Shown here piece after piece: positions 9,830-17,916 of a stretch of DNA of 64,000 bases; the stretch's first letter is position 1; each line of letters opens with the position of its first letter. A program made the translations under genes and the position numbers. The DNA lies in contig NC_021149.1 of assembly GCF_000380335.1 (NCBI RefSeq), positions 1,054,001 to 1,118,000 on the forward strand, in the 5' to 3' direction. The notes beneath the pieces were generated by a model that was given only the letters and a program-made list of their open reading frames with translations, was not told the origin of the DNA and did not search any database. The stretch comes from Azotobacter vinelandii CA (GTDB lineage: Bacteria; Pseudomonadota; Gammaproteobacteria; Pseudomonadales; Pseudomonadaceae).

Positions 9830-10243
9830 ATGCCCTGGCTTCTGGTTGTGCATATCGTTTTCCTGTTGGTCTGGTGCGGGACCCTGCTCTATCTCCCGGC
9901 CCTGATCGCGGACAGCTACGGCGCCGACTTCGATCCCTCCCGCGAGCCCGGCGTCCTGCCGCCCCGGCGGCTGTTCAATCTGCTGGCGACTCCGGCGGCG
10001 CTTCTCACCATCGCCAGCGGCACGCTGCTGTTTCTCGTGCAGGGCATCTTCGGCGTCTGGCTGGTGCTCAAGCTGACCGCCGTGGCGGTCATGGCGATTT
10101 GTCATGTGGTGTGCGGTGCGCTGATCCTGCGCCTGGAGAGCGAGCCGCGCAGCGGGGTGGCATTCCCCTGCGTGGTCCTGGCGGCGACGTCCGCGCTGGC
10201 CGTGCTCTGCGCTGTCTGGCTGGTGCTGGCCAAGCCTGACTGA
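9830..10243 (+). CDS. CopD/HemJ-like small membrane protein
   Basis: A 137-residue protein with four predicted membrane segments, starting MPWLLVVHIVFLLVWCGTLL. An early His in a membrane helix, WCGTLLYLPALIA and the later CHVVCGALILRL give a CopD/HemJ-like pattern. Related proteins are linked to copper handling or heme synthesis, and small CopD-like genes often accompany caa3-type oxidase clusters. The role here is inferred from the oxidase genes that follow at 10776-15392. The start at 9830 matches homologues; the upstream ribosome site (GGGAAG) is modest. Confidence 0.65.
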   Translation: MPWLLVVHIVFLLVWCGTLLYLPALIADSYGADFDPSREPGVLPPRRLFNLLATPAALLTIASGTLLFLVQGIFGVWLVLKLTAVAVMAICHVVCGALILRLESEPRSGVAFPCVVLAATSALAVLCAVWLVLAKPD

Positions 10244-10277
10244 GGAGGTTTCCGCCATGCTGGATTCCGGCCTGCGC

Positions 10278-10730
10278 TCAACTTTCCACATCGACCCCCA
10301 CCGCGTGCTCGTAGACCAGGCGCCCGCCCAGCCAGGCGGCCAGCACGATCAGCAGCGCGGTCAGCGCGGACAGGTACAGGCCCCAGGGGAAGATGTGCTC
10401 CACGGCGAGATGGCGCTGCAGCCAGTTCAGCGAAGCCAGCGAGAGCATCATCACGGCGAGGAGGGCATGGCACCAGCCGGTGACCAGGCGGCGGATCCGG
10501 CGCACGCCGAACAGGTCGATCATCCCGGCGATGCTGGCGATCCAGCCGCCGAAGGCGCCGATCCCCGACAGCCACAGGCTGGCCCGCGCCCAGAAGGGGT
10601 CGCCGCTCAGCAGGTAGCCGAGGTCGCTGGCGAGCAGTCCGACCAGGGCGGCGACCGGAAAGTGGATCATCATCGGATGCAGCGGATGGCCGCCCAGGGC
10701 GGCGCGGCTGCGGATGGTCTGCTCGGGCAT
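10278..10730 (-). CDS. DUF2231 family membrane protein
   Basis: A 150-residue protein with four membrane segments. The opening ALGGHPLHPMMIHFPVA is the diagnostic DUF2231 motif, with paired His residues that may bind heme or metal. GLYLSALTALLIVLAAWLGG forms the last helix. Function is unknown; members are often found near cytochrome oxidase or copper genes, as here. The start at 10730 has AGGAGGTTT upstream. It is convergent with the CopD-like gene and divergent from the oxidase subunit II gene, so this promoter region (10731-10775) is very short. Confidence 0.85.
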   Translation of the reverse strand: MPEQTIRSRAALGGHPLHPMMIHFPVAALVGLLASDLGYLLSGDPFWARASLWLSGIGAFGGWIASIAGMIDLFGVRRIRRLVTGWCHALLAVMMLSLASLNWLQRHLAVEHIFPWGLYLSALTALLIVLAAWLGGRLVYEHAVGVDVES

Positions 10731-10775
10731 CGAAACCTCCTGGGCGGAAAAGGGCGGCGGGCCGCATGCGTTCAT

Positions 10776-11744
10776 TTGACCGCCATCAGCCCGGCAATGC
10801 TCCTGGCCGGCTGCGGCGGGCCGCAGTCCACGCTCGCCCCGGACGGGCCGGCGGCACAGGCGGCGGCCTGGCTGTGGTGGGGCATGTTCGTCTGGTTCGG
10901 CCTGGTGCTGCTGCTGGTCGCGAGCCTCTGGCTGGTGGCCTGGCGCCGCCGGCCGCGTAGCTACGACGCCGAGCAGGCCCGCCAGGTGGGGCTGCGCTGG
11001 ATTCTCGCCGGCGGCGTGCTGCTGCCGGGGCTCAGCATCCTGGTACTGCTGGCCTTCGGCATTCCCCTCGGCCTGCGCATGCTGCCCCTGCCGCTGGGCG
11101 GACCGCCGCCGTTGCGGATCGAGGTGACCGGGCATCAGTGGTGGTGGGAGGTGCGCTACCCCGAGACCGGCGTGGTCACCGCCAATCAACTGATCCTGCC
11201 GGTCGGCCAGCCGGTGGACCTGGAGCTGGCCAGCGCCGACGTGATCCACGCTTTCTGGGTGCCGCGCCTGGGCGGCAAGCTGGACATGCTGCCGGGGCGC
11301 CGCCTGACCATGCGCCTGCGGGCCGACCGGGCGGGCCCCTACCGCGGGCAGTGCGCGGAGTTCTGCGGCTCCCAGCACGCGCACATGGTCCTGGCGGTCG
11401 AGGCCCTGGAAATGGCGGACTTCAACGCCTGGCAGGCGGCGCGCCGGGTCGAGCCGGCGGTCGCCCGGGAGCATGCCGCGGCGGTGCGGGCCTTCCGCCC
11501 CTATTGCGGCGAATGCCACCGGGTGGCCGGGATCAGCGACGGCCGCCGGGCCCCGGACCTCAGCGACGTCGGCGCGCGGCCCGGCCTCGGCGCCGGCACC
11601 CTGGAGATGGAGCAGGGCGCCATGCGCCGCTGGCTGCGCGAGCACCAGCGGCTCAAGCCGTACAACGGCATGCCGCGGCACGACCGGTTGCCCGAGGACA
11701 CCCTGGATGCCATCGCCGCCTGGCTGGAGACCCTCGTCCCATGA
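10776..11744 (+). CDS. coxB: Cytochrome c oxidase subunit II, caa3 type with C-terminal cytochrome c domain
   Basis: Electron-entry subunit of a proton-pumping heme-copper oxidase. It has a lipobox (LLAGC), two membrane helices, then the CuA domain with GHQWWWEVRYP and the CuA ligands in CAEFCGSQHAHM. A fused C-terminal mono-heme cytochrome c domain follows, with CGECH and the axial Met in YNGMPRHD, as in caa3 enzymes. The start is uncertain. There is no good ATG before the lipobox: TTG at 10776 is used here, ATG at 10797 would leave almost no signal peptide, and a Lys/Arg-rich in-frame stretch just upstream (KGRRA) suggests the true start may be a rare codon further left. The stop overlaps the next start (ATGA). 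Confidence 0.85.
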   Translation: MTAISPAMLLAGCGGPQSTLAPDGPAAQAAAWLWWGMFVWFGLVLLLVASLWLVAWRRRPRSYDAEQARQVGLRWILAGGVLLPGLSILVLLAFGIPLGLRMLPLPLGGPPPLRIEVTGHQWWWEVRYPETGVVTANQLILPVGQPVDLELASADVIHAFWVPRLGGKLDMLPGRRLTMRLRADRAGPYRGQCAEFCGSQHAHMVLAVEALEMADFNAWQAARRVEPAVAREHAAAVRAFRPYCGECHRVAGISDGRRAPDLSDVGARPGLGAGTLEMEQGAMRRWLREHQRLKPYNGMPRHDRLPEDTLDAIAAWLETLVP

Positions 11745-14248
11745 ACGACACCCGGAATCCCGAGCGACTGCACCAGGACTTCGAGGCCGTGTGGGGCAAT
11801 CCGCGCGGCTGGCGGGCGCTGTCCGCCGTCAACCACAGCAGCATCGGCCTGCGCTTCATGGTCACGGGGACGCTGTTCTTCCTCATCGGCGGGCTGCTGG
11901 CGATGCTGCTGCGCGTCCAACTGGCGCGCCCCGATCTGCCGCTGATCGACCCCCGGACCTACAGCCAACTGTTCACCATGCACGGCTCGGTGATGATGTT
12001 TCTCTTCGCCGTGCCGATGGTCGAGGGGCTGGCCGTCTACCTGATCCCGAAGATGCTCGGCGCCCGCGACCTGGTGTTTCCGCGGCTCAGCGCCTTCGGC
12101 TACTGGTGCTACCTGTTCGGTGGCGTCATCCTGGTTTCCAGCCTGGCCCTGGGGCTGGCGCCGGCGGGTGGCTGGTTCATGTACGTGCCGTTGAGCGGCG
12201 ATGCCCATTCGCCGGGGGTGAACCCGGATTTCTGGCTGCTCGGCATCACCTTCGTGGAGATTTCCTCGGTGGCTGGCGGCATCGAGCTGGTGGTGTCGAT
12301 CCTGCGCAGCCGCGCGCCCGGCATGAGCCTCGACAGGATGCCGCTGTTCGCCTGGTACATCCTGGTGACGGGACTGATGATCGTGTTCGGTTTCCCGCCG
12401 CTGATCCTCGGCAGCATCCTCCTGGAACTGGAGCGCGCCGCGGGCTTCGCCTTCTTCGACGTCGCCCGCGGCGGCGACCCGTTGCTCTGGCAGCACCTGT
12501 TCTGGCTGTTCGGCCACCCGGAGGTCTACATCATCTTCCTGCCGGCGGCGGGCATCGTCAGCACCCTGCTGCCGGTGTTCGCCCGCCGCCCGGCGGTGGG
12601 CTACCGCTGGCTGGTGCTGGCGGTGATCGGCACCGGCTTTCTCAGTTTCGGCCTGTGGGTGCACCACATGTTCACCGTGGGCATTCCGCTGCTGGGACAG
12701 GCCTTCTTCTCCGCGGCCAGCATGCTGGTGGCGGTGCCCACCGGCATCCAGGTGTTCGCCTGGCTGGCGACCCTGTGGACCGGCCGACCGCTGTTCAACG
12801 TACCGATGCTCTGGCTGGCCGGTTTCCTGGTGATCTTCGTCGCCGGCGGCCTGACCGGGGTGATGCTGGCGCTGGTGCCCTTCGACTGGCAGGTGCACGA
12901 CACCCACTTCGTGGTGGCGCACATGCACTACGTGCTGGTCGGCGGCATGCTCTTCCCGCTGGTCGCCGGGCTCTACTACTGGCTACCGCACTTCTCCGGG
13001 CGGCTGCCGTCCGCGCAACTGGGACGCTGGGGCTTCTGGCTGACCTTCGTCGGCTTCAACGCGACCTTCCTGGTGATGCACTGGACCGGCCTGCTCGGCA
13101 TGCCACGGCGGGTCTACACCTACCAGGCCGGTCTCGGCTGGGACCTGCCCAACCTGGTTTCCTCGGTGGGCAGCTTCGTGATGGCCATGGGCGTGGTCAT
13201 GGTGTTGCTGGACATCGGCCTGCATTTCCGCTTCGGCCGCCGCGCCGGCGACAATCCTTGGCGGGCCGACAGCCTGGAATGGGCCACCGCGCTGCCGCCG
13301 GCTTCCTACAATTTCGTCAGCCTGCCGGCCTGTACCGGCCGCCATCCGCTGTGGGAGAACCCGGCCCTCGGCCGGGGCATCGCCGAGGGGCGCCACGGCC
13401 TGTCGATCGTCGACCACGGTCGCCGCGAGACCTGGGGCAGCGACCCGCTGACCGGGCAGGTGCGCGAGATCATCCACCTGCCGGGCAATAGCTGGCTGCC
13501 GCTGTACGCGGCGCTGGTCCTGACGCTGGTCTGCCTGTCCCTGCTCAACGGCGCCTATGCCCTGGCCGGCGTGGCGGCGCTGGCGACCCTGGGCATCCTG
13601 TTGCGCTGGTCCTGGGTCAACGGCGCGCATCCCCTGGCGGCGCCGGACGAGCGTACCCAGCCGGGCGACCCGCCGCTGCATTCGCGCACCTTCGACGGGC
13701 CCGGCCTGTGGGGCATGGGCACCGCCCTGCTGGCCAACGGCGTGCTGTTCTTCTCGCTGATCTTCGCCTGGTTCTACCTGTGGACCGTGGCGCCGAAGTG
13801 GCGGCCGCCGGCGCAGTCGCCGCTGCCCGAATTGCCGCTGCTGCTCGACGGGCTGCTGCTCACCGCTATTGTGCTGGGCTTCCACCGACTGGTGCGGCGC
13901 CTGCGCCGGGGCGAGCAGCGCCGGCTGGAGGCGGGGCTCTGGACGCTCGCCGGACTGGGCCTGCTGCAGGCGGCGTGGCTCGCCCGGATACTCGTCGCGA
14001 TGCCGCTGGCGCCCGCTGCCAGCGCCCACGACGCGCTGATCGCCACGACCCTCGGCTATCTGCTGCTGCACTGCGCGCTGGCGCCGCTGTTCAGCGCGCT
14101 GCAGGCCTGGCGGGTATGCCTGGGGCTGGTCGGCGAGCGGGCGCCCTACGAGCCGGCGGTGGTCCTGCAGTGGTGGGATTACTGCCTGCTGGTCTTCTGG
14201 GTGAGTTACTTCGCCCTGGTGCTGTTTCCCCGCGGGATCGGCGCATGA
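11741..14248 (+). CDS. coxA: Cytochrome c oxidase subunit I-III fusion
   Basis: An 835-residue fusion of the catalytic subunit I with a subunit III-like domain. Residues 1 to about 540 are CtaD-like: TMHGSVMMF holds a heme a His, WLFGHPEVYI the CuB His and cross-linked Tyr, WVHHMFTVG the two further CuB His, and THFVVAHMHYVLVGG the heme a3 and heme a His. From about residue 640, after SRTFDGPGLWGMGTALLA, there are further helices of CoxC/CtaE type. Such I+III fusions occur in some caa3/caa3-like oxidases. It is translationally coupled at both ends by ATGA overlaps with subunit II and the following membrane protein. Confidence 0.93.
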   Translation: MNDTRNPERLHQDFEAVWGNPRGWRALSAVNHSSIGLRFMVTGTLFFLIGGLLAMLLRVQLARPDLPLIDPRTYSQLFTMHGSVMMFLFAVPMVEGLAVYLIPKMLGARDLVFPRLSAFGYWCYLFGGVILVSSLALGLAPAGGWFMYVPLSGDAHSPGVNPDFWLLGITFVEISSVAGGIELVVSILRSRAPGMSLDRMPLFAWYILVTGLMIVFGFPPLILGSILLELERAAGFAFFDVARGGDPLLWQHLFWLFGHPEVYIIFLPAAGIVSTLLPVFARRPAVGYRWLVLAVIGTGFLSFGLWVHHMFTVGIPLLGQAFFSAASMLVAVPTGIQVFAWLATLWTGRPLFNVPMLWLAGFLVIFVAGGLTGVMLALVPFDWQVHDTHFVVAHMHYVLVGGMLFPLVAGLYYWLPHFSGRLPSAQLGRWGFWLTFVGFNATFLVMHWTGLLGMPRRVYTYQAGLGWDLPNLVSSVGSFVMAMGVVMVLLDIGLHFRFGRRAGDNPWRADSLEWATALPPASYNFVSLPACTGRHPLWENPALGRGIAEGRHGLSIVDHGRRETWGSDPLTGQVREIIHLPGNSWLPLYAALVLTLVCLSLLNGAYALAGVAALATLGILLRWSWVNGAHPLAAPDERTQPGDPPLHSRTFDGPGLWGMGTALLANGVLFFSLIFAWFYLWTVAPKWRPPAQSPLPELPLLLDGLLLTAIVLGFHRLVRRLRRGEQRRLEAGLWTLAGLGLLQAAWLARILVAMPLAPAASAHDALIATTLGYLLLHCALAPLFSALQAWRVCLGLVGERAPYEPAVVLQWWDYCLLVFWVSYFALVLFPRGIGA

Positions 14249-14580
14249 GGCCGGGGCATCCGCTGCAACTGGCGCTCGGGCTGATCGTCTGGAGTCTGTG
14301 GCTGGTCGCCGTGTACGCCGGATTGTCGCTGGGCTGCCTGTCGGTCCGGCCGGACGCCGGGCTGGGCGTGGGCTCCTGGCTCAACGAACTGCTCGGTTTG
14401 CTCACCCTGCTCACCGCGGCCTGGCTGTTCGGCTGCGCCTGGCGGCTGTGGCGCACGCCGCCGCCGGTGCTGGCGGCGCGGCGCTTCGTGGTGCGGGTCG
14501 GTGCCTGGGTCCACCTCCTGGCGGCCGTGGCCACGCTGTTCGTCGGCCTGCCGATCATGGCGCTGCCGCCATGCCTCTGA
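14245..14580 (+). CDS. Small membrane protein of the caa3 oxidase operon
   Basis: A 111-residue, very hydrophobic protein with three predicted membrane helices (about residues 8-30, 45-65 and 85-107). It starts MRPGHPLQLALGLIVWSLWL and overlaps the stop of the oxidase I-III gene by ATGA. Its own end overlaps the ctaG start. I do not recognise a family. The position between the oxidase and its assembly factor suggests an accessory or assembly role, possibly replacing a subunit IV; this is inference from context only. Confidence 0.75.
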   Translation: MRPGHPLQLALGLIVWSLWLVAVYAGLSLGCLSVRPDAGLGVGSWLNELLGLLTLLTAAWLFGCAWRLWRTPPPVLAARRFVVRVGAWVHLLAAVATLFVGLPIMALPPCL

Positions 14581-15392
14581 GCGGCCTGCTGCTCCTGCTG
14601 CTGCCGGCCGGCGCGCAGGCCCACGGACTGTTCGACGAAGGCCTCGGCCAATTGCTGGGCGAGCGCCTGCCGGTGCTGCTCGGCGCCGGGCTGCTGGCCG
14701 CCGCCTGGATCGGCTACGAAGGCGGCTGTCGACACCGTCCGGCGGCGCGGCGCCGGCGTGCGCTGCTGCACGGGGGCTTGCTGCTCGCCGCCCTCAGTCT
14801 TTTCGGCCCCCTGGACGAGGCCGCGGAAAGCAGTGCCGCCGCGCACATGGCGCAGCACATGCTGTTGATGCTGGCCGTCGCCCCGTTGCTCGCGCTGGCC
14901 CGGCCACTGCCGCAGTGGCACGCCCTGTGCGGCCCACGCCTGAAGAGCCTGTGGCACGGCCCGCTGCGCCTGGCCCGCCGGCCGCTGGCCTGCGCGGTGC
15001 TGCACGGCGCGCTGATCTGGATCTGGCATGCGCCGGGAGCCTACCGGCTGGCGCTGGACAACCTCTGGTGGCACTTCTTCGAGCATGCCTGCTTCCTGTT
15101 CAGCGCCTGGCTGTTCTGGTGGTCGGTGCTGCACGCCGGGCCGCGACAGCAGGGCCAGGCGCTGCTGGCCCTGCTGCTGACCAGCATGCACACCGGCCTG
15201 CTCGGCGCCTTGCTGAGCTTCGCCCGGGTGCCGCTCTACCGCGAGGCCGGCGATCTGGGCGACCAGCAACTGGCCGGCTTGCTGATGTGGGTGCCGGGCG
15301 GCCTGGTCTACCTGTGCGCCGCCCTCTGGTGCGGGCAGCGCTGGTGGCGACGCCTGCTGCGCCGGCTGCCCGGCCATGACCGGCAGGCTTAG
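14571..15392 (+). CDS. ctaG: caa3-type oxidase assembly protein CtaG
   Basis: A 273-residue protein of the caa3_CtaG family, with a signal-like start (MPLSGLLLLLLPAGAQAHG) and about six further membrane helices. Family features include the His-rich AHMAQHMLLMLAVAPLLALA stretch around residues 90-110, IWIWHAPGAY, and SMHTGLLGALLSFA. CtaG proteins are needed for assembly of caa3 oxidase, probably at the copper centres. The start overlaps the preceding gene by 10 bp. The stop overlaps the stop of the convergent amidohydrolase gene, leaving no intergenic DNA for a terminator. Confidence 0.9.
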   Translation: MPLSGLLLLLLPAGAQAHGLFDEGLGQLLGERLPVLLGAGLLAAAWIGYEGGCRHRPAARRRRALLHGGLLLAALSLFGPLDEAAESSAAAHMAQHMLLMLAVAPLLALARPLPQWHALCGPRLKSLWHGPLRLARRPLACAVLHGALIWIWHAPGAYRLALDNLWWHFFEHACFLFSAWLFWWSVLHAGPRQQGQALLALLLTSMHTGLLGALLSFARVPLYREAGDLGDQQLAGLLMWVPGGLVYLCAALWCGQRWWRRLLRRLPGHDRQA

Positions 15393-16759
15393 GGCACGAC
15401 GGGGCCGGACACCTCGCGCCCTTGCTGCCAGACCGCTTCGATCTTCTCGCTGTCGGCGATCGTCTGCGAAGGATCGCCGGCGACCACCAGCAGGTCGGCA
15501 CGCTTGCCGGGCGCGATCACGCCGCGGTCGTCCAGCCCGAGCAGGGCGGCGGCATTGCCCGTCGCCAGGGCGATCGCCTGCAGCGGCGTCAGGCCGGCGT
15601 CCACCGCCAGTTGCAGTTCGCGATGCTCGGCGAAGCCGGGGATGCGCAGCGGCGTGGCGCCGGAATCGGTACCGAAGCCCACCTTCGCTCCGGCCTCGAC
15701 CAGGCGCTTGAGATTGGCCTGGTTGGTCTTCACGCCCTGTTCCCAGATCGCCAGCTTCTTTGGGTCGGCCAGCGTCTGCCGCCGCCAGGCCGGATCGTCC
15801 AATTGCGCCGCCAGCGCCGGTTGCAGTGCCTGGCGGAAGAAAGGTGTCCGGGTCCATTCCGGTTGGGTGGCGAAAATGTAGAAGGCTTCGTCCAGATCCA
15901 GGGTGGAGATATACCAGGCGTCCCTGGCCTTGATCGCCTCGATCAGTTCGTCGTCCAGCGGCAGGTCGCGCACGCCGTGGGCGAGGATGTCGGCGCCGGC
16001 GGCGATCAGTTTCTTGGCGTCGTCCAGGTAGTAGACGTGGGCGGCCACGCGCAGTCCGTGCGCGTGCGCCTCGTCGATGACCGCCGTGTAGATTTCCGGC
16101 TTCATCTTGTAGGCGAGGGTGTGGTTGAAGTCGTCCACCCAGATCTTGATGAGGTCGGGCTTGCGGGCGGCCATCTCGCGCACCGCCGCGCGCGCCTCTT
16201 CCACGGTGGCCGGCCGGTACAACTGGTCGGGCGCCACGTTCATCGGCGGTGCGCCCTCCGGCACGCCGATGCCGCGGTCGGCGCCGAACAGGTCCGCGCC
16301 GACGCCGATGCCCGCGCGCGCCTCGTCGCGCAGTCGCTGGAACAGCGGGCCGTTCAGGCCCAGCGAGGTCACCGTGGTCACCCCGTAGCGCTGGAACTGG
16401 CGCAGTTGCCGCTCGATGTTGCCGCGGTTGTAGTTCTGCGGTCCGGCGCCGGTACCGTCGGTCATGCCCAGGTGCGAGTGGTTGGAGATCAGCCCCGGCA
16501 GGACGCTCCTGCCCGACAGGTCCAGCTCGCGGGCGCCTTCCGGCAGCGTCACCTGCGCGTCCGGCCCGACGGCGGCGATGCGCTCGTCCTCGATCAGGAT
16601 CGTGCTGTTCTCGCGCGGAGCGCTGCCGGTGCCGTCGATCACCCGCACATGGCGCAGTGCGACGCTGTCGGCGGCCGCGCCGAAGCTGGCCGCCAGCCCG
16701 GCGGCGAGAAGCGCGCCGGCGAGGCGGCGACGGGAGGTTCGCTTGGGGGGAGTCGTCAT
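15389..16759 (-). CDS. Exported metal-dependent amidohydrolase
   Basis: A 456-residue amidohydrolase-superfamily enzyme, imidazolonepropionase-like. The N-terminus has a Tat-type signal, SRRRLAGALLAAG, with Ala-rich cleavage near FGAAAD. The TIM-barrel metal site starts at SNHSHLGM (HxH). A Lys in DLIKIWVDD, a His in GLRVAAHVYY, a His in ILAHGVRD and the Asp in GFGTDSG follow in the expected order. The C-terminus has GNAAALLGLDDRG and GKRADLLVV. The substrate is unknown; relatives hydrolyse dipeptides, lactones or organophosphates. AAGGAAAG precedes the start. It is transcribed towards ctaG and the genes overlap at their stop codons. Confidence 0.88.
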   Translation of the reverse strand: MTTPPKRTSRRRLAGALLAAGLAASFGAAADSVALRHVRVIDGTGSAPRENSTILIEDERIAAVGPDAQVTLPEGARELDLSGRSVLPGLISNHSHLGMTDGTGAGPQNYNRGNIERQLRQFQRYGVTTVTSLGLNGPLFQRLRDEARAGIGVGADLFGADRGIGVPEGAPPMNVAPDQLYRPATVEEARAAVREMAARKPDLIKIWVDDFNHTLAYKMKPEIYTAVIDEAHAHGLRVAAHVYYLDDAKKLIAAGADILAHGVRDLPLDDELIEAIKARDAWYISTLDLDEAFYIFATQPEWTRTPFFRQALQPALAAQLDDPAWRRQTLADPKKLAIWEQGVKTNQANLKRLVEAGAKVGFGTDSGATPLRIPGFAEHRELQLAVDAGLTPLQAIALATGNAAALLGLDDRGVIAPGKRADLLVVAGDPSQTIADSEKIEAVWQQGREVSGPVVP

Positions 16760-17074
16760 GTGTCTTTCCTTGTTGTCGGCGGTCCTGATGCTCGGGCATT
16801 CATTTCGTGTCCGGCGCCTCGTTACCATTCGCCGGTAGCGCTTCGCCGGGGGATTCGACCGCCGGGGCGATCGGGAAGTTGCCGCCGGGCCTGGCGGGGC
16901 GCGGCAGCGGAGAAGGGCTTCGGGACGAGCGCCCCGGGCGGCGGAGGGCTTGGCTGCGGACAGAGAGGGGCTCGATGCGCTTCCATGACGCGGCACGAAG
17001 CTTGTCGCAGTGCCCCATGCCCTGTATCGCGACGTGAAAAGCCGGGCGCCCGAGCCCCGTTCTGTCGGACGCTC
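16760..17074. other. Intergenic region between two minus-strand genes
   Basis: 315 bp between the yaaA stop and the amidohydrolase start. It must hold the amidohydrolase promoter reading left and any yaaA terminator, but the DNA is uniformly GC-rich and I see no convincing hairpin, promoter or small gene. Confidence 0.4.
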
Positions 17075-17854
17075 TCAGTCCATCGGCCGGTCGCGCAGGA
17101 ATACGAGGCGCTCGGGCGTGGAGTGGCTGATGGAGAAGCGGTAGCCACGTTCGTCGAAGTCCTTGAGGCCTTCCGGGTCGCGCAGTCGCTCCTTGATCAC
17201 GTAGCGGGCCATGCGGCCGCGGGCCTGCTTGGCGTAGAAGCTGACGATCTTGTACTGGTCGTTCTTCAGGTCCCTGAACTCGGTGTCGATGACCCGGCCG
17301 CGCAGGAGCGGGCGCCTGACCGCCGAGAAGTATTCGTTGGAAGCCAGGTTGAGCAGGATATCGTCGCCCTGTTCGGCCAGCGCTTCGTTCAGCCACAGGC
17401 TGATGCGCTCGCCCCAGAAGGCGTAGAGGTCCTTGCCGCGGGCGTTGGCCAGTTTGGTGCCCATCTCCAGGCGATAGGGCTGCATCAGGTCGAGCGGGCG
17501 CAGCACGCCGTAGAGGCCGGAGAGCATGCGCAGGTGCGCCTGGGCGAAGTCGAAATCGGCCTCGTCGAAGTCCTCGGCGTCGAGCCCGGTGTAGACATCG
17601 CCCTTGAAGGCGAGCAGGGCCTGCTTGGCGTTGGCCGGGGTGAAGTCGGGCGTCCATTCGGCGTAGCGCGCGGCGTTGAGCCCGGCGAGCTTGTCGGACA
17701 AGCTCATCAGCTCGGCGATCGCCTGCGGGGTCAGCTCGCGCAGCCGGACCATGAGTTCGGCGGCGTGGTCCAGGTAGCGGGGCAGGGTATGGCGCGCAGT
17801 GACCGGCGGGGTCCGGTAATCGAGGGTCTTGGCCGGGGAAATCACCATCAGCAT
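17075..17854 (-). CDS. yaaA: Peroxide stress protein YaaA (DUF328)
   Basis: A 259-residue cytoplasmic protein that starts [13 protein letters not shown], the YaaA signature. Other family motifs are [17 protein letters not shown] (about residues 74-90), [21 protein letters not shown] (given here as LSGLYGVL and [11 protein letters not shown]) and NLASNEY. In E. coli YaaA lowers free iron during peroxide stress and binds DNA. Length is that of the family. The gene is divergent from dmeF with a gap of only 62 bp, so the two share a short promoter region; both relate to transition-metal stress. Confidence 0.93.
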   Translation of the reverse strand: MLMVISPAKTLDYRTPPVTARHTLPRYLDHAAELMVRLRELTPQAIAELMSLSDKLAGLNAARYAEWTPDFTPANAKQALLAFKGDVYTGLDAEDFDEADFDFAQAHLRMLSGLYGVLRPLDLMQPYRLEMGTKLANARGKDLYAFWGERISLWLNEALAEQGDDILLNLASNEYFSAVRRPLLRGRVIDTEFRDLKNDQYKIVSFYAKQARGRMARYVIKERLRDPEGLKDFDERGYRFSISHSTPERLVFLRDRPMD

Positions 17855-17916
17855 CGTTGCTCTCCTTCGAAACTGCGGCGATTCTAGCCCGTGCCCACGT
17901 TTTCCCGGAGCTAGCG

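Noticed and set aside
10278-11681. Long minus-strand frame antisense to oxidase subunit II
   Set aside because: Only the last 150 codons (10730-10278) are a real DUF2231 protein; the upstream part is antisense to coxB and compositionally biased.
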